Of a stretch of 64,000 bases of DNA, positions 9,880-18,400 are shown one piece after another. Positions within the stretch are counted from its first letter, which is position 1. Each line of letters begins with the position of its first letter. Origin of the DNA: Ramlibacter agri (GTDB lineage: Bacteria; Pseudomonadota; Gammaproteobacteria; Burkholderiales; Burkholderiaceae_C); NCBI RefSeq assembly GCF_012927085.1, contig NZ_JABBFX010000003.1:930001-994000 (forward strand), written 5' to 3'. A program made the translations under genes and the position numbers. Below the pieces are notes generated by a model. The model was not told the DNA's origin. It saw only the letters and a list, made by a program, of their open reading frames with translations, and searched no databases.

Positions 9880-10716
9880 ATGAACCTGCACGGCAAGACC
9901 CTCTTCATCACCGGTGCCTCCCGCGGCATCGGCCTGGCCATCGCGACGCGCGCGGCGCGCGATGGCGCCAACGTCGTGATCGCGGCCAAGACTTCGGATC
10001 CCAATCCCAAGCTGCCCGGCACCATCCACAGCGCGGCGGAGGAAATCCGCGCCGCCGGCGGCCAGGCGCTGCCGCTGCAGGTGGACATCCGCGAGGAGGG
10101 GCAGGTGCTCGCCGCCGTGAAGCAGGCCGTGGAAGCCTTCGGCGGCATCGACATCCTGGTCAACAACGCCAGCGCGATCAGCCTCACCGGCACCGAGCAG
10201 ACGCCGATCAAGCGCTACGACCTGATGAACCAGATCAACGCGCGCGGCACCTTCCTGTGCACGCAGGCCTGCCTGCCGGAGCTGAAGAAGTCGGCCGCGG
10301 CCGGCCGCAACCCGCACGTGCTGACCATGTCGCCGCCGCTGTCGATGAAGACCAGGTGGTTCGCGCCGCACACGGCCTACACGATGGCCAAGTACGGCAT
10401 GAGCATGTGCACCCTGGGCCATGCCGGCGAGTTCCGCCAGTACGGCATCGCCGTCAACAGCCTGTGGCCGCGCACCGCCATTGCCACCGCCGCCTTGCAG
10501 ATGATCCCCGGCGTCGACCTCGCGCGCTGCCGCAAGCCGGAGATCCTGGCCGACGCGGCTTACTTCATCCTCACGTCCGACGCGAAGGACGTCGCCAACA
10601 GCGGCAACTTCTTCATCGACGACGAACTGCTGGGGCGCCACGGCGTGACGGACCTGGAGCGCTACTCCGTGACGCCGGGCACGCGGGATTTCATTCCCGA
10701 TTTCTTCGTGGACTGA
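9880..10716 (+). CDS. SDR-family oxidoreductase (HSDL2-like)
   Basis: Short-chain dehydrogenase of 278 residues. The cofactor motif is TGASRGIG and the active-site motif YTMAK carries the normal Tyr and Lys. The middle segment DPNPKLPGTIHSAAEEI and the C-terminal block with SGNFFIDDELL are characteristic of the hydroxysteroid-dehydrogenase-like 2 group, often linked to fatty-acid metabolism. GAGG precedes the ATG. It is the last gene of the beta-oxidation run; a GC-rich hairpin follows. Confidence 0.94.
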   Translation: MNLHGKTLFITGASRGIGLAIATRAARDGANVVIAAKTSDPNPKLPGTIHSAAEEIRAAGGQALPLQVDIREEGQVLAAVKQAVEAFGGIDILVNNASAISLTGTEQTPIKRYDLMNQINARGTFLCTQACLPELKKSAAAGRNPHVLTMSPPLSMKTRWFAPHTAYTMAKYGMSMCTLGHAGEFRQYGIAVNSLWPRTAIATAALQMIPGVDLARCRKPEILADAAYFILTSDAKDVANSGNFFIDDELLGRHGVTDLERYSVTPGTRDFIPDFFVD

Positions 10717-10721
10717 CCAGG

Positions 10722-10744
10722 CCTTGCCGGCGGGCCCGGCAGGG
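10722..10744 (+). terminator. GC hairpin after the beta-oxidation operon
   Basis: An inverted repeat CCTTGCCGG / CCGGCAGGG with a short loop lies 6 bases after the stop at 10716. There is no T-tract, so it may be a 3'-end stabilising or weak termination hairpin, not a classical intrinsic terminator. Confidence 0.4.
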
Positions 10745-10896
10745 TAGGCCGCCTGGCTTACGCAGTTGCCATCTCGCTGGTATTAGTCAATTTGCCTAGG
10801 CATGCGGGGGCCCGGCAGGCGCCGCAGTAAATATTCCGCGCCGCGCCCATGTTGCCCTTCGTTTGCGTGCGGCGAGGCCGGCCGCGCGCAAACCGC

Positions 10897-11571
10897 ATGG
10901 GACACTCTCGCCCCCTTCGAAGCCGGAACACAGGATTGCCCACCGCTGCCTTGCGGGTCGTGCTTGCCGACGACCACGACCTCGTCCGCTCGGCCCTCCA
11001 GGCCTTGCTCCTCTCCATTCCCGGCGTCCAGGTCACCGGCGAAGCGCGTGACGGCATCGAGCTGCTCGCGCTGCTCGAATCCGCGCCGGCCGACCTGGTG
11101 CTCACCGACATCTCGATGCCCCGCATGGACGGCATCGAGGCGACGGCGCAGATCCGCGCGCGCTTCCCGGGCGTGAAGGTGCTCGCCGTGTCCATGTACG
11201 ACAGCGCGGACTTCGTCCAGCGCGCCGTGGGCGCCGGCGCCTGCGGCTACCTGATGAAGCAGGCGAGTCCCGCGGAGCTCGCCGAAGCGCTGCGTTCGAT
11301 CGTGGCGACCGGCAGCTACTTCAGCGCCCCGGTGGCGCGACTGCTGATGCAGCCTACCGAGCGCGCGGCCGACGACGACCTGACCGGCCGCCAGCTCGAA
11401 GTGCTGAAGTGCATCGCCGGCGGCCTGTCGGCCAAGGAGATCGCCTTCCGCCTCGGCCTGAGCCGCAAGACGGTGGACGTGCACCGTGCCCGCATCATGG
11501 ACCGCCTGCAGGTGAGCGACGTCGCCAGCCTGACGCGCTACGCCCTGCGCCAGGGGCTGATCGCGCAATGA
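10897..11571 (+). CDS. NarL/LuxR-type response regulator
   Basis: Two-domain response regulator. The receiver domain starts at LRVVLADDHDLVRS (acidic pocket) and has the phosphoacceptor Asp in LTDISMPRMDG (codon at 11107) and the switch Lys in GYLMKQASP. The C-terminal HTH_LuxR domain is LTGRQLEVLKCIAGGLSAKE followed by SRKTVDVHRARIMDRL. The start is uncertain. The ATG at 10897 lacks a clear ribosome-binding site; TTG at 10936 or 10951 would place the phosphoacceptor at residue 58 or 53, which fits the family better. The stop overlaps the kinase start. It lies directly upstream of the Hfa-like genes, so it is a candidate regulator of them; this is inference from position. Confidence 0.92.
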   Translation: MGHSRPLRSRNTGLPTAALRVVLADDHDLVRSALQALLLSIPGVQVTGEARDGIELLALLESAPADLVLTDISMPRMDGIEATAQIRARFPGVKVLAVSMYDSADFVQRAVGAGACGYLMKQASPAELAEALRSIVATGSYFSAPVARLLMQPTERAADDDLTGRQLEVLKCIAGGLSAKEIAFRLGLSRKTVDVHRARIMDRLQVSDVASLTRYALRQGLIAQ

Positions 11572-13127
11572 GCGCCGGGCCGGCCAGCCGCGAGGGCGCC
11601 TGCGATGGCGAGGTCGAGGAACTGCTGGACAGCATCCGGCGCGCCAAGGGCCGCCTGCGCGAACTGCTGGTCGAACGCGAAACGCAGCTGCGCATGGCGG
11701 CGCGCCTGGCCTCGGTGGGCGCGTGGCGGGTGGTGCTGGCGCCCCTGCGCTTCCTGCCTTCGGCGGAATGGCTGCGCCTGCTGGCGCAGGGCACGGATGG
11801 CGCCGTCTCGCTGACCGGCGCGCTGCGCCTGTTCCCGCGGCCGGCGCGGCGTACGCTGCTCGCGCACGTGCGCGACGGACTGCGCGGCCACGCCGGCTTC
11901 GATCTCGTGGTGCCTGCCCGCACCCTCGCCGGCGAGCGCATCCACCTGCGCCTGATCGCCGAGCCCGAGTTCGACGCTACGGGTGCGCTGGCGGCGCTGC
12001 ATGGCGCCTGCCAGGACGTCACCGAACAGGTGGCGCGGGAGCGCGAGGCCACCGGCCTGGCGCTGCGGCTCGCCAACACCGTGGAGAGCATCACCGACGG
12101 CCTGCTGAGCCTGGACCGCGACTGGCGCGTCACTTACGTCAACGCGGCGGCCGAACGCATCCTGCGCTGCCGCCGTGAACCGATGGCGGGCCAGGTGCTG
12201 TGGCAGGTGTTTCCCCACGCGGTGGGCGGCGTCTTCCACCATGAGTGCGAGCAGGCGCTGGCGGAGAACCGGCCGCGCGTGTTCCAGTCCTTCCTGGAAG
12301 GGCTCGGCATCTGGCTGGAAGTGCGCGCCTATCCGACGGGGCAGGGGCTGGCGGTCTACTTCACCGACGTCACGCAGCAGCGGCTGCTGCAGGAGGAACT
12401 GGCGCGCCACCAGCGCGGCCTGGAGCAGCTGGTGCAGGAGCGAACGCAGGAACTGCGCAACGCCAACGATGAACTCGCCGCCTTCACCATGGCCGTCGCG
12501 CACGACCTGCGGGCGCCGCTCGCGGCCATCGAAGGCTTCAGCCGCGCATTGCAGGAGCGGCTGCCGGCGCACGACGACCGGGCGCAGCACTATGCCGATC
12601 GGACCGCTGCGGGGGTGGAACGCATGGGCGACATGATCGACGCGCTGCTGGCGCTTTCCCGCGTGGGGCAGACGCCGCTGGAGCGGCGCCCCATCGACTT
12701 GAGCGCGCTGGCCGCGGAGGTGGTGGAACAGCTGCGCGCGGCCGACCCGCTGCGGCAGATCAAGGTGGAGATCACGCCGGGCCTGCAGGCCAGCGCCGAC
12801 CCGCGCCTGCTGCGCACCGTGCTGGAGAACCTGCTGGGCAACGCCTGGAAATTCACCCGGCGGACGGCCGGCGCGCGAATCAGGTTCGGGCTGGCCGGCG
12901 ACGGCGCCTTCTGCGTCGCCGACAACGGCGCGGGCTTCGATCTCGCCTATGCGCACAAGCTGTTCACGCCATTCCAGCGCTTCCATGCGCAGGAGGACTT
13001 CCCGGGCACCGGCGTCGGGCTGGCCGCCGTGCGCCGGGTGATCCAGCGCCACGGCGGCACGATCAGCGCGGAGTCGGCGGCGGGAGAGGGCGCCACGTTC
13101 CATTTCACGCTGGCGCCGGCGGGCTGA
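11568..13127 (+). CDS. Soluble PAS-type sensor histidine kinase
   Basis: Histidine kinase of 519 residues with no transmembrane segment, so it senses a cytoplasmic signal. An N-terminal helical region (EELLDSIRRAKGRLRELLVERE) precedes two PAS-like modules (about residues 40-160 and 165-285), then a coiled linker. The HisKA box is AVAHDLRAPLAAIEGF, with His312 as the likely phosphorylation site. The HATPase domain has an N-box (LENLLGNAWKF), a G1 box (VADNGAGFD) and a G2 box (GTGVGLAAVRRV). The ATG overlaps the regulator stop (ATGA), so the two form an operon and a cognate pair. The N-terminal PAS ligand cannot be predicted. Confidence 0.94.
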   Translation: MSAGPASREGACDGEVEELLDSIRRAKGRLRELLVERETQLRMAARLASVGAWRVVLAPLRFLPSAEWLRLLAQGTDGAVSLTGALRLFPRPARRTLLAHVRDGLRGHAGFDLVVPARTLAGERIHLRLIAEPEFDATGALAALHGACQDVTEQVAREREATGLALRLANTVESITDGLLSLDRDWRVTYVNAAAERILRCRREPMAGQVLWQVFPHAVGGVFHHECEQALAENRPRVFQSFLEGLGIWLEVRAYPTGQGLAVYFTDVTQQRLLQEELARHQRGLEQLVQERTQELRNANDELAAFTMAVAHDLRAPLAAIEGFSRALQERLPAHDDRAQHYADRTAAGVERMGDMIDALLALSRVGQTPLERRPIDLSALAAEVVEQLRAADPLRQIKVEITPGLQASADPRLLRTVLENLLGNAWKFTRRTAGARIRFGLAGDGAFCVADNGAGFDLAYAHKLFTPFQRFHAQEDFPGTGVGLAAVRRVIQRHGGTISAESAAGEGATFHFTLAPAG

Positions 13128-13266
13128 GCGCCGGCAACGCCGCGAGACTCTGCACAGAAGCTTACGATTTTCTGCGCCGAAACTGGTAGGCATTCTCTCT
13201 GTCCAACCCGCAAATTGGCGTGCCAGAAAGTATTCACGCCGCTGGCGGGAGGCTGCAGCAATTTCA

Positions 13267-13283
13267 AACTTTGAATCAAAGTT
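13267..13283. promoter_or_regulatory. 17-bp palindrome, operator candidate
   Basis: AACTTTGA and TCAAAGTT flank a single central A, a perfect dyad typical of a dimeric regulator site. It lies about 140 bases upstream of the promoter-like block of the hfaA-like gene. Its right half continues into GTTGTA, which also occurs in the shared promoter block. The binding protein is unknown; the LuxR-type regulator just upstream is a candidate. Confidence 0.45.
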
Positions 13284-13404
13284 GTAGGGCGTTTCCCGAC
13301 GAACTAGTCGGCATGCCTGACAGGGATAAGCGATGTTCCTATGGTGGTTACCTATTAGGAAATCGGCTCCAAACCCCTGGCTCAATCTACCTACCGATTC
13401 AGGT

Positions 13405-13433
13405 TTGAAAGAAGTTGTAATTCAGTCCATGGA
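13405..13433 (+). promoter_or_regulatory. Putative promoter of the hfaA-like operon
   Basis: TTGAAA (13405-13410), a 17-base spacer containing GTTGTAAT, and a weak -10-like CATGGA (13428-13433), followed by TTCGTTGC. The same order and spacing occurs upstream of the second cyclase-homology gene at 20950-20978, which supports function. The poor -10 suggests activator dependence. Confidence 0.5.
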
Positions 13434-13489
13434 TTCGTTGCAAAGATGAACGCAGCGAAACGAGAAAACAGCTCACCACGGACGGAACC

Positions 13490-14062
13490 ATGCAACCCTT
13501 CCTCGTAAAAACGGCCGCTGCCTGCCTGGCAGCCCTGCTGCTTGCCGCCCTGCCGGCCCGCGCCAACAACATCGGCGAAAACAGCTCCTGGTCTTTCGAG
13601 ACGACCCAGGAAAAGTCGGCCCGCCAGACCAACCTCGACCTCTCCGAGCGCAAGAAGGGTGGGTACTACGACTCCTTCCAGACGTACACCACCAACAACA
13701 CCTACATCCAGAACCAGACCAACTGCAGCCTGTCGGCGTCCTCGGTCGGCAACTCGGGCAGCAACGGCCTGTCTTCGTACACCTCCTCGCCCTCGGTGAG
13801 CGGCAGCGCCAGCACCTCGGCCGGTTCCACCGCCAACGGCGCGACCAACAGCACCCTGGGCGCGACCGGCCTCACCAGCACCCAGAGCAACAGCGGCAGC
13901 CTCTATTCGGGCGTCGGCTCCTCGATCACCAGCGGCACCACCGGCAGCGTCGCGGCCGGCGGCGGCACCTCGAGCCAGGTGCTCAATTCGCAACAGACCA
14001 GCTCCGGCGTCCTCACCGCCGGCGTCAGCGGCAGCACTGCCTGCGCCGGCGTCCGCTACTAA
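13490..14062 (+). CDS. HfaA-like holdfast anchor protein (small secreted subunit)
   Basis: Exported protein of 190 residues. A Sec signal peptide ends at LPARA (residue 25). The mature N-terminus ENSSWSFETTQEKSARQT, then LDLSERKKGGYYDSFQ and a threonine/asparagine-rich TYTTNNTYIQNQTNCS, resembles Caulobacter HfaA, a small amyloid-like protein anchoring the holdfast to the envelope. The remainder is a low-complexity Ser/Gly/Thr/Asn tail typical of fibre-forming or curlin-like proteins. There are two cysteines in the mature protein, Cys79 and Cys185. The ATG at 13490 follows GGACGGA. The HfaB- and HfaD-like genes follow in the order of Caulobacter hfaABD. The family call rests on recalled similarity and gene order. 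Confidence 0.72.
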   Translation: MQPFLVKTAAACLAALLLAALPARANNIGENSSWSFETTQEKSARQTNLDLSERKKGGYYDSFQTYTTNNTYIQNQTNCSLSASSVGNSGSNGLSSYTSSPSVSGSASTSAGSTANGATNSTLGATGLTSTQSNSGSLYSGVGSSITSGTTGSVAAGGGTSSQVLNSQQTSSGVLTAGVSGSTACAGVRY

Positions 14063-14110
14063 GCCTCTCCGCGGCGCAGCGCGCCGCCTCCCTCTTCTCC
14101 AAGGATTCCC

Positions 14111-15412
14111 GTGATCAAGACCTTCAGCACGTCCACCGTGCTGTTGGGGGCCCTGCTCGCCCTCGGCGGCTGCAGCACGCTCCCTTCACAGCAGTTTGCC
14201 CCCGACGAAGCCCCCGTCGTCGTCGGCCCGGCGCCCCGCGCCAACGTGACCTCCATCGAGCCGTCCCTGGCCTGCCTGGCCGAGACGCTGCGCAGCTGGC
14301 ACGCGCCCGTGCTGGGCGTGGCCGTCGGCGACGTCAAGGACTACACCGGCAAGTTCAGCCAGACCGAAGGCAGCGAGATCACCCAGGGCGGCGCCCTGAT
14401 GGTGTACTCCGCGCTCGGCAAGCTGGGCGAGACCGTGCGGGTGCACGAGCGCTTCGACACGCGCATCGCCGAACTGGAACTGGCCTACACCGACCGCCGC
14501 CAGCTGGGCGACGGCCAGCGCCATGACATCGAGCAGGGCAAGCCCGCCGTGCCGTGGCTGCCGTACTTCGGCGGCTCCATCCTCAAGTCCGACTACTACA
14601 TCGTCGGCGGCATCACCGAGCTGAACTACAACATCGCCTCCGGCGGCATCGAGGCCGACATCGCCGGCTACAACGCCAAGGCCCGCACCTACAGCATGAA
14701 CGTGGGCGTGGACCTGCGCATCGTCGACACCCGCACGCTGGCGGTGGTCAAGACGGTGAGCCTGCAGAAGCACGTGATCGGCGAGGAAGTCGGCGCCGGC
14801 ATCTACCGCTTCTTCGGTTCGCGCCTGGTCGACCTCAACGCCGGTTCCAAGAAGCAGGAGCCGCTGCAGCTGGGCGTGCGCGCCACGCTGGAGCAGGGCG
14901 TCATCGAGCTGGTCGCCGCCGTCACCAAGGTCGACGCGTCGCCCTGCACCGGCGCGCAGCCGGCTCCGGCCCCCGCACCCGCCAAGCCGCGCGCCGCCGC
15001 GAACACCGTGCCCGCCGCGGCAGCGCCCGCGCCGCAAGGCACGCAAAGCGGCCTTGCCCCGCAGAACGCGACCGGCGCCGACGCCGCCGGCCAGCAGCTC
15101 GTGGCCTTCGACATCAACAGCAGCACCATCGCGCCGCGGGCGCAGGGCGTGCTGGACGCGCTGGCGCAGGAAGCCGGCGCCGGCCGCAACCTCACCGTGC
15201 AACTGCTGGCGCGCGACACCGAACAACTGCCGCCGCAACAGCTGGCCGACCTGATCGAGCAGCGCGTGCGCGCCGTCAGCGACGCGCTGGCCGCCAAGGG
15301 CGTGACCCCCGGGCGCATCCGCGTGAGCTGGCGCGCCACCCGCATCGACGCCAGCGTGCCGCGCATCGGCGCCGGCTACGTGGCGGTCGCCACCGTCGTC
15401 ATCGGCTCTTGA
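14111..15412 (+). CDS. HfaB/CsgG-family outer-membrane lipoprotein with OmpA-like C-terminus
   Basis: Lipoprotein of 433 residues. The signal peptide ends in LALGGC, with Cys21 as the lipidation site. The CsgG-like domain (residues ~45-275) has APRANVTSIEPSLACLAETL, VGDVKDYTGKFSQTEG, VPWLPYFGGSILKSDYYIVGGI and GVDLRIVDTRTLAVVKTV. CsgG/HfaB proteins form the outer-membrane pore that exports amyloid or anchor subunits. A Pro/Ala-rich linker (about 281-325) leads to a C-terminal segment (about 330-433) that looks like a diverged OmpA peptidoglycan-binding domain (LVAFDINSSTIAPRAQGVLD), which CsgG lacks. The start is GTG at 14111, with AAGGA upstream. It presumably exports the flanking HfaA- and HfaD-like proteins. 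Confidence 0.82.
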   Translation: MIKTFSTSTVLLGALLALGGCSTLPSQQFAPDEAPVVVGPAPRANVTSIEPSLACLAETLRSWHAPVLGVAVGDVKDYTGKFSQTEGSEITQGGALMVYSALGKLGETVRVHERFDTRIAELELAYTDRRQLGDGQRHDIEQGKPAVPWLPYFGGSILKSDYYIVGGITELNYNIASGGIEADIAGYNAKARTYSMNVGVDLRIVDTRTLAVVKTVSLQKHVIGEEVGAGIYRFFGSRLVDLNAGSKKQEPLQLGVRATLEQGVIELVAAVTKVDASPCTGAQPAPAPAPAKPRAAANTVPAAAAPAPQGTQSGLAPQNATGADAAGQQLVAFDINSSTIAPRAQGVLDALAQEAGAGRNLTVQLLARDTEQLPPQQLADLIEQRVRAVSDALAAKGVTPGRIRVSWRATRIDASVPRIGAGYVAVATVVIGS

Positions 15413-15456
15413 GCCGTCCCATCCACCCCTCGCAGATTCCCCCTCGAAAGCAACAA

Positions 15457-18400
15457 GTGAAGAAGAAGTCCGTCCAATTCCGCCGCACGATCCTGGCCAC
15501 GGCCTGCGTGCTGGCCGCCGGTGCCGCTTCCGCCCAGGTGTCCTACCCCTGGGGCCCGTCCGGCACGTACAACCTGTCGTTCGGCGCCGCCTCCTCGCAG
15601 CAGCTGAGCCTGCGTGACTACATCCTCGCCATCACGGCGCCGCAGGAGAACCCGGAATCGGTTTCCGCGCTGATCCAGGCCGCGTCGGCCGGCGGCACCT
15701 TCCAGGGCGGTTCCGCGAACGGCGTCACCGTCGGCGGCAACAGCATCGCCGCCAAGGCGACCGGCAGCGACAACTCCTCCAGCGCCGACCTCGCCCTGCT
15801 GCGCAGCGGCGCCGAAGGCCAGGACGGCATCGGCATCGCCACCTCGCAAGTGCGCGGCAACAACTCCTACCCCTACGGCTACGGCACGCAGACCGAAGCC
15901 CGTGTCGACGGCTCGCACATCGGCGTCGACAGCTACGGCATGACGCCCGCCAGCGTCGCCATCGAAGGCAACGCCGTTTCCGCCGCCGCGGTCCTGAACC
16001 AGTCCGCGTCCATCGCCTCCGGCGTGGTCCCGGCCGGCTACGGCGCATCGCAAGCCGTCGCCTCGATTTCCTCCTACTCCGTGGAGCCGTCCATCGGCGC
16101 CGCCGCCCAGGCCTCGACCAGCAACGACGGCATCATCGCCAGCACCGCCGGCTCGGTGAACGTGGCCACCTACCAGTCGGCGCAGCAGGCCGGCGTGAAC
16201 GCCGGCTCCGGCGCCAGCGTCCGCTACACCGACGTCGCCCTGCAACTGGGCGGCGGCGGCACGGCCGAACAGGGCCTGAGCCTGAAGGACAACAGCATCT
16301 CCGCCGGCTACGCGGCCAACAGCGCCAGCAACGCCGTGCAGGCCACCGGCGGTTCCACCTTCGCCACGAGCGCCATGGTCACCAACGTGCAGGCCAACGG
16401 TGAAGGCCGCTACCTGCCCATCCCGGTGGGCGACGAGCCCCTGGTGCCCGTCACCCCCGGGCCGCTGAGCTTCGCCGCCTACGGCGCCGAAGTGCCGAAC
16501 GCCACCGCACAGGTGGAAAGCAGCCGCATCACCGCCGACCTCGGCGGCTACGACGAAGCCGGCCCGACTGCGCTGGCAGCCGCCCTGCGCCTTACTGGCA
16601 ACTCCATCTCCGCCACCTCCACCGGCAACGCCGCCGGCGCCCGCCTGGCCGACGGCACCGTGCAGGCCGGCAACAGCATCGTGCTGGACGCCTCCACCGT
16701 GGGCCGCAGCGGCTACGACTCCGGTTACCTCGGTGCCGGCGCGCAGCTGCACACCGACGGCAGCTACTCCGACGCCAGCCTCTACGCCGACCTCGGCCTG
16801 CTGAACACCCAGGCCAACAGCTCCACCACCCTGGCTTCCCGCGTCTACGGCAGCGGCGTCGCCGCCAACGTGGATCGCCTGCTGTCGCAGGCCGCGGTCG
16901 CCATCAGCGGCAACAGCCTGAAGGCCGACGCCACCGGCAACCTGGCCGGCAACCTGGTCGACGTGAAGGCCACCGACTTCGGCGCCACCGTCGCCGCGGC
17001 CAACGTGCAGAGCAACGACGACACGTCGATCTCCGCCTCGCAGGAAGAATCGCAGGTCACCGTGCAAGGCGGCGGCAGCGGCCGCAAGGTCACGGTCGGC
17101 GGTTCGACCACCCTGGCCAACAACACCATCGCGGCCACCGCGGCCGGCAACATCGCCGCCACCAGCGTGTCCGTGCAGGCCACCCGCCTGCAGTCCGTGG
17201 ACTCCGAGTCCGGCAGCGCGATGGCCATCGCGCAGACCTGGGAAGGCACTTACGCCGGCGCCCGCGGCGGCGTCACGGCCAGCAACCTGCAGTCCAACAC
17301 GGGCTCCAAGCAATCCATCGACGCCTCCATCTACGGTGGCGTCGTCGGTGCCGACCTGACCGGCAGCTACTACGGTGAAACCGCCGGCCGTCCCCGCCTC
17401 GACAGCGCCACCATCGCGCTGACCGGCAACACCATCGTCGCGCAAGCCACCGGCAACGGCGCCGCCACCGGCGTCAGCCTGGCCGGCACCGACGGCCTGG
17501 TCCACGCGGCAGTCGCCAACGCGCAGTCCAACGACGTGCGCATCTCCGCCACCGCCATGGAAACGGGCGTGTTCGCGCAGACCGGCCCGGCCGCCGGCAG
17601 CACCATCACCGTGCAGGGCAACGCCGTCGGCGCCGCCGCCACGGCGAACCAGGCGAGCAACACGTTGTCCGCGCAGTTCGCCAACATGGACGTGTCGTCC
17701 TCGCCCTACTACTACGGCGACTCCATCGACGGCCCGGGCTTCTACGGCAACCGTGCCGTGCAGGCCATCGGCAGCGCCCAGCGCAACAGCGCCGACGTGA
17801 CCGCCAGCAACACCAGCGAGTCCGGCTTCGCCACCGCCACGGTGACGGGCGCGCGCGGCATCATCGGCAGCAACGTCACGGTGCAGGGCAACCAGGCCAC
17901 GGCCACGGCCGCCGGCAACCAGGTGCGCAACGCCATCGCCATCGATGCCGGCTCCATGGGCCGCCAGTACGGCAGCGGCGCTTCCATCGCCGACATCAGC
18001 AGCACGCAGGACAACTACGGCTCCACGCAGTCGGTGCTGGCGGGCTACGGCCAGCAGCTGTCGATCGGCGCCCACGTGCAGGGCGCGATGGACAGCGCCA
18101 ACGTCGCCGTCACGGGCAACACCGCGCTCGCCACGGCCACCGCCAACGACGCCAGCAACAAGCTGGCGGTCACCGGCGGCAGCCTGGGCCAGTCCAGCGG
18201 CTATGCGATGTACGGCATGCCGTACTCCAACGCCACCGACTTCAACCTGGCGAACCAGCAGAGCACCGACGGCCCGGTGCAGGCGCAGGCCAGCGATGTC
18301 CGCATCGCCATCGAGCGCGCCGGCAACCGCAACGACTACGTCGGCGGCTCCACGCTGGCCGTCAACGGCAACACCATCGCCGCGGAAGCCCGTGCCAACA

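Larger units (their letters stand above)
13128..13489. other. Intergenic regulatory region upstream of the hfaA-like gene
   Basis: This 362-base gap is clearly more AT-rich than its surroundings and contains no convincing gene. It holds a perfect 17-bp palindrome (13267-13283), an inverted repeat CCGAC-N6-GTCGG (13296-13311), a second one TTCCTA-N14-TAGGAA (13336-13361), and a promoter-like block at 13405-13433 shared with 20950-20978. The density of dyads suggests tight control of the Hfa-like operon, possibly by the adjacent response regulator. Confidence 0.6.

Noticed and set aside
13429..13442. Possible sigma54 site (TGG...TTGC) before the hfaA-like gene
   Set aside because: Only 7 bases separate the GG and GC elements, not the required 10.
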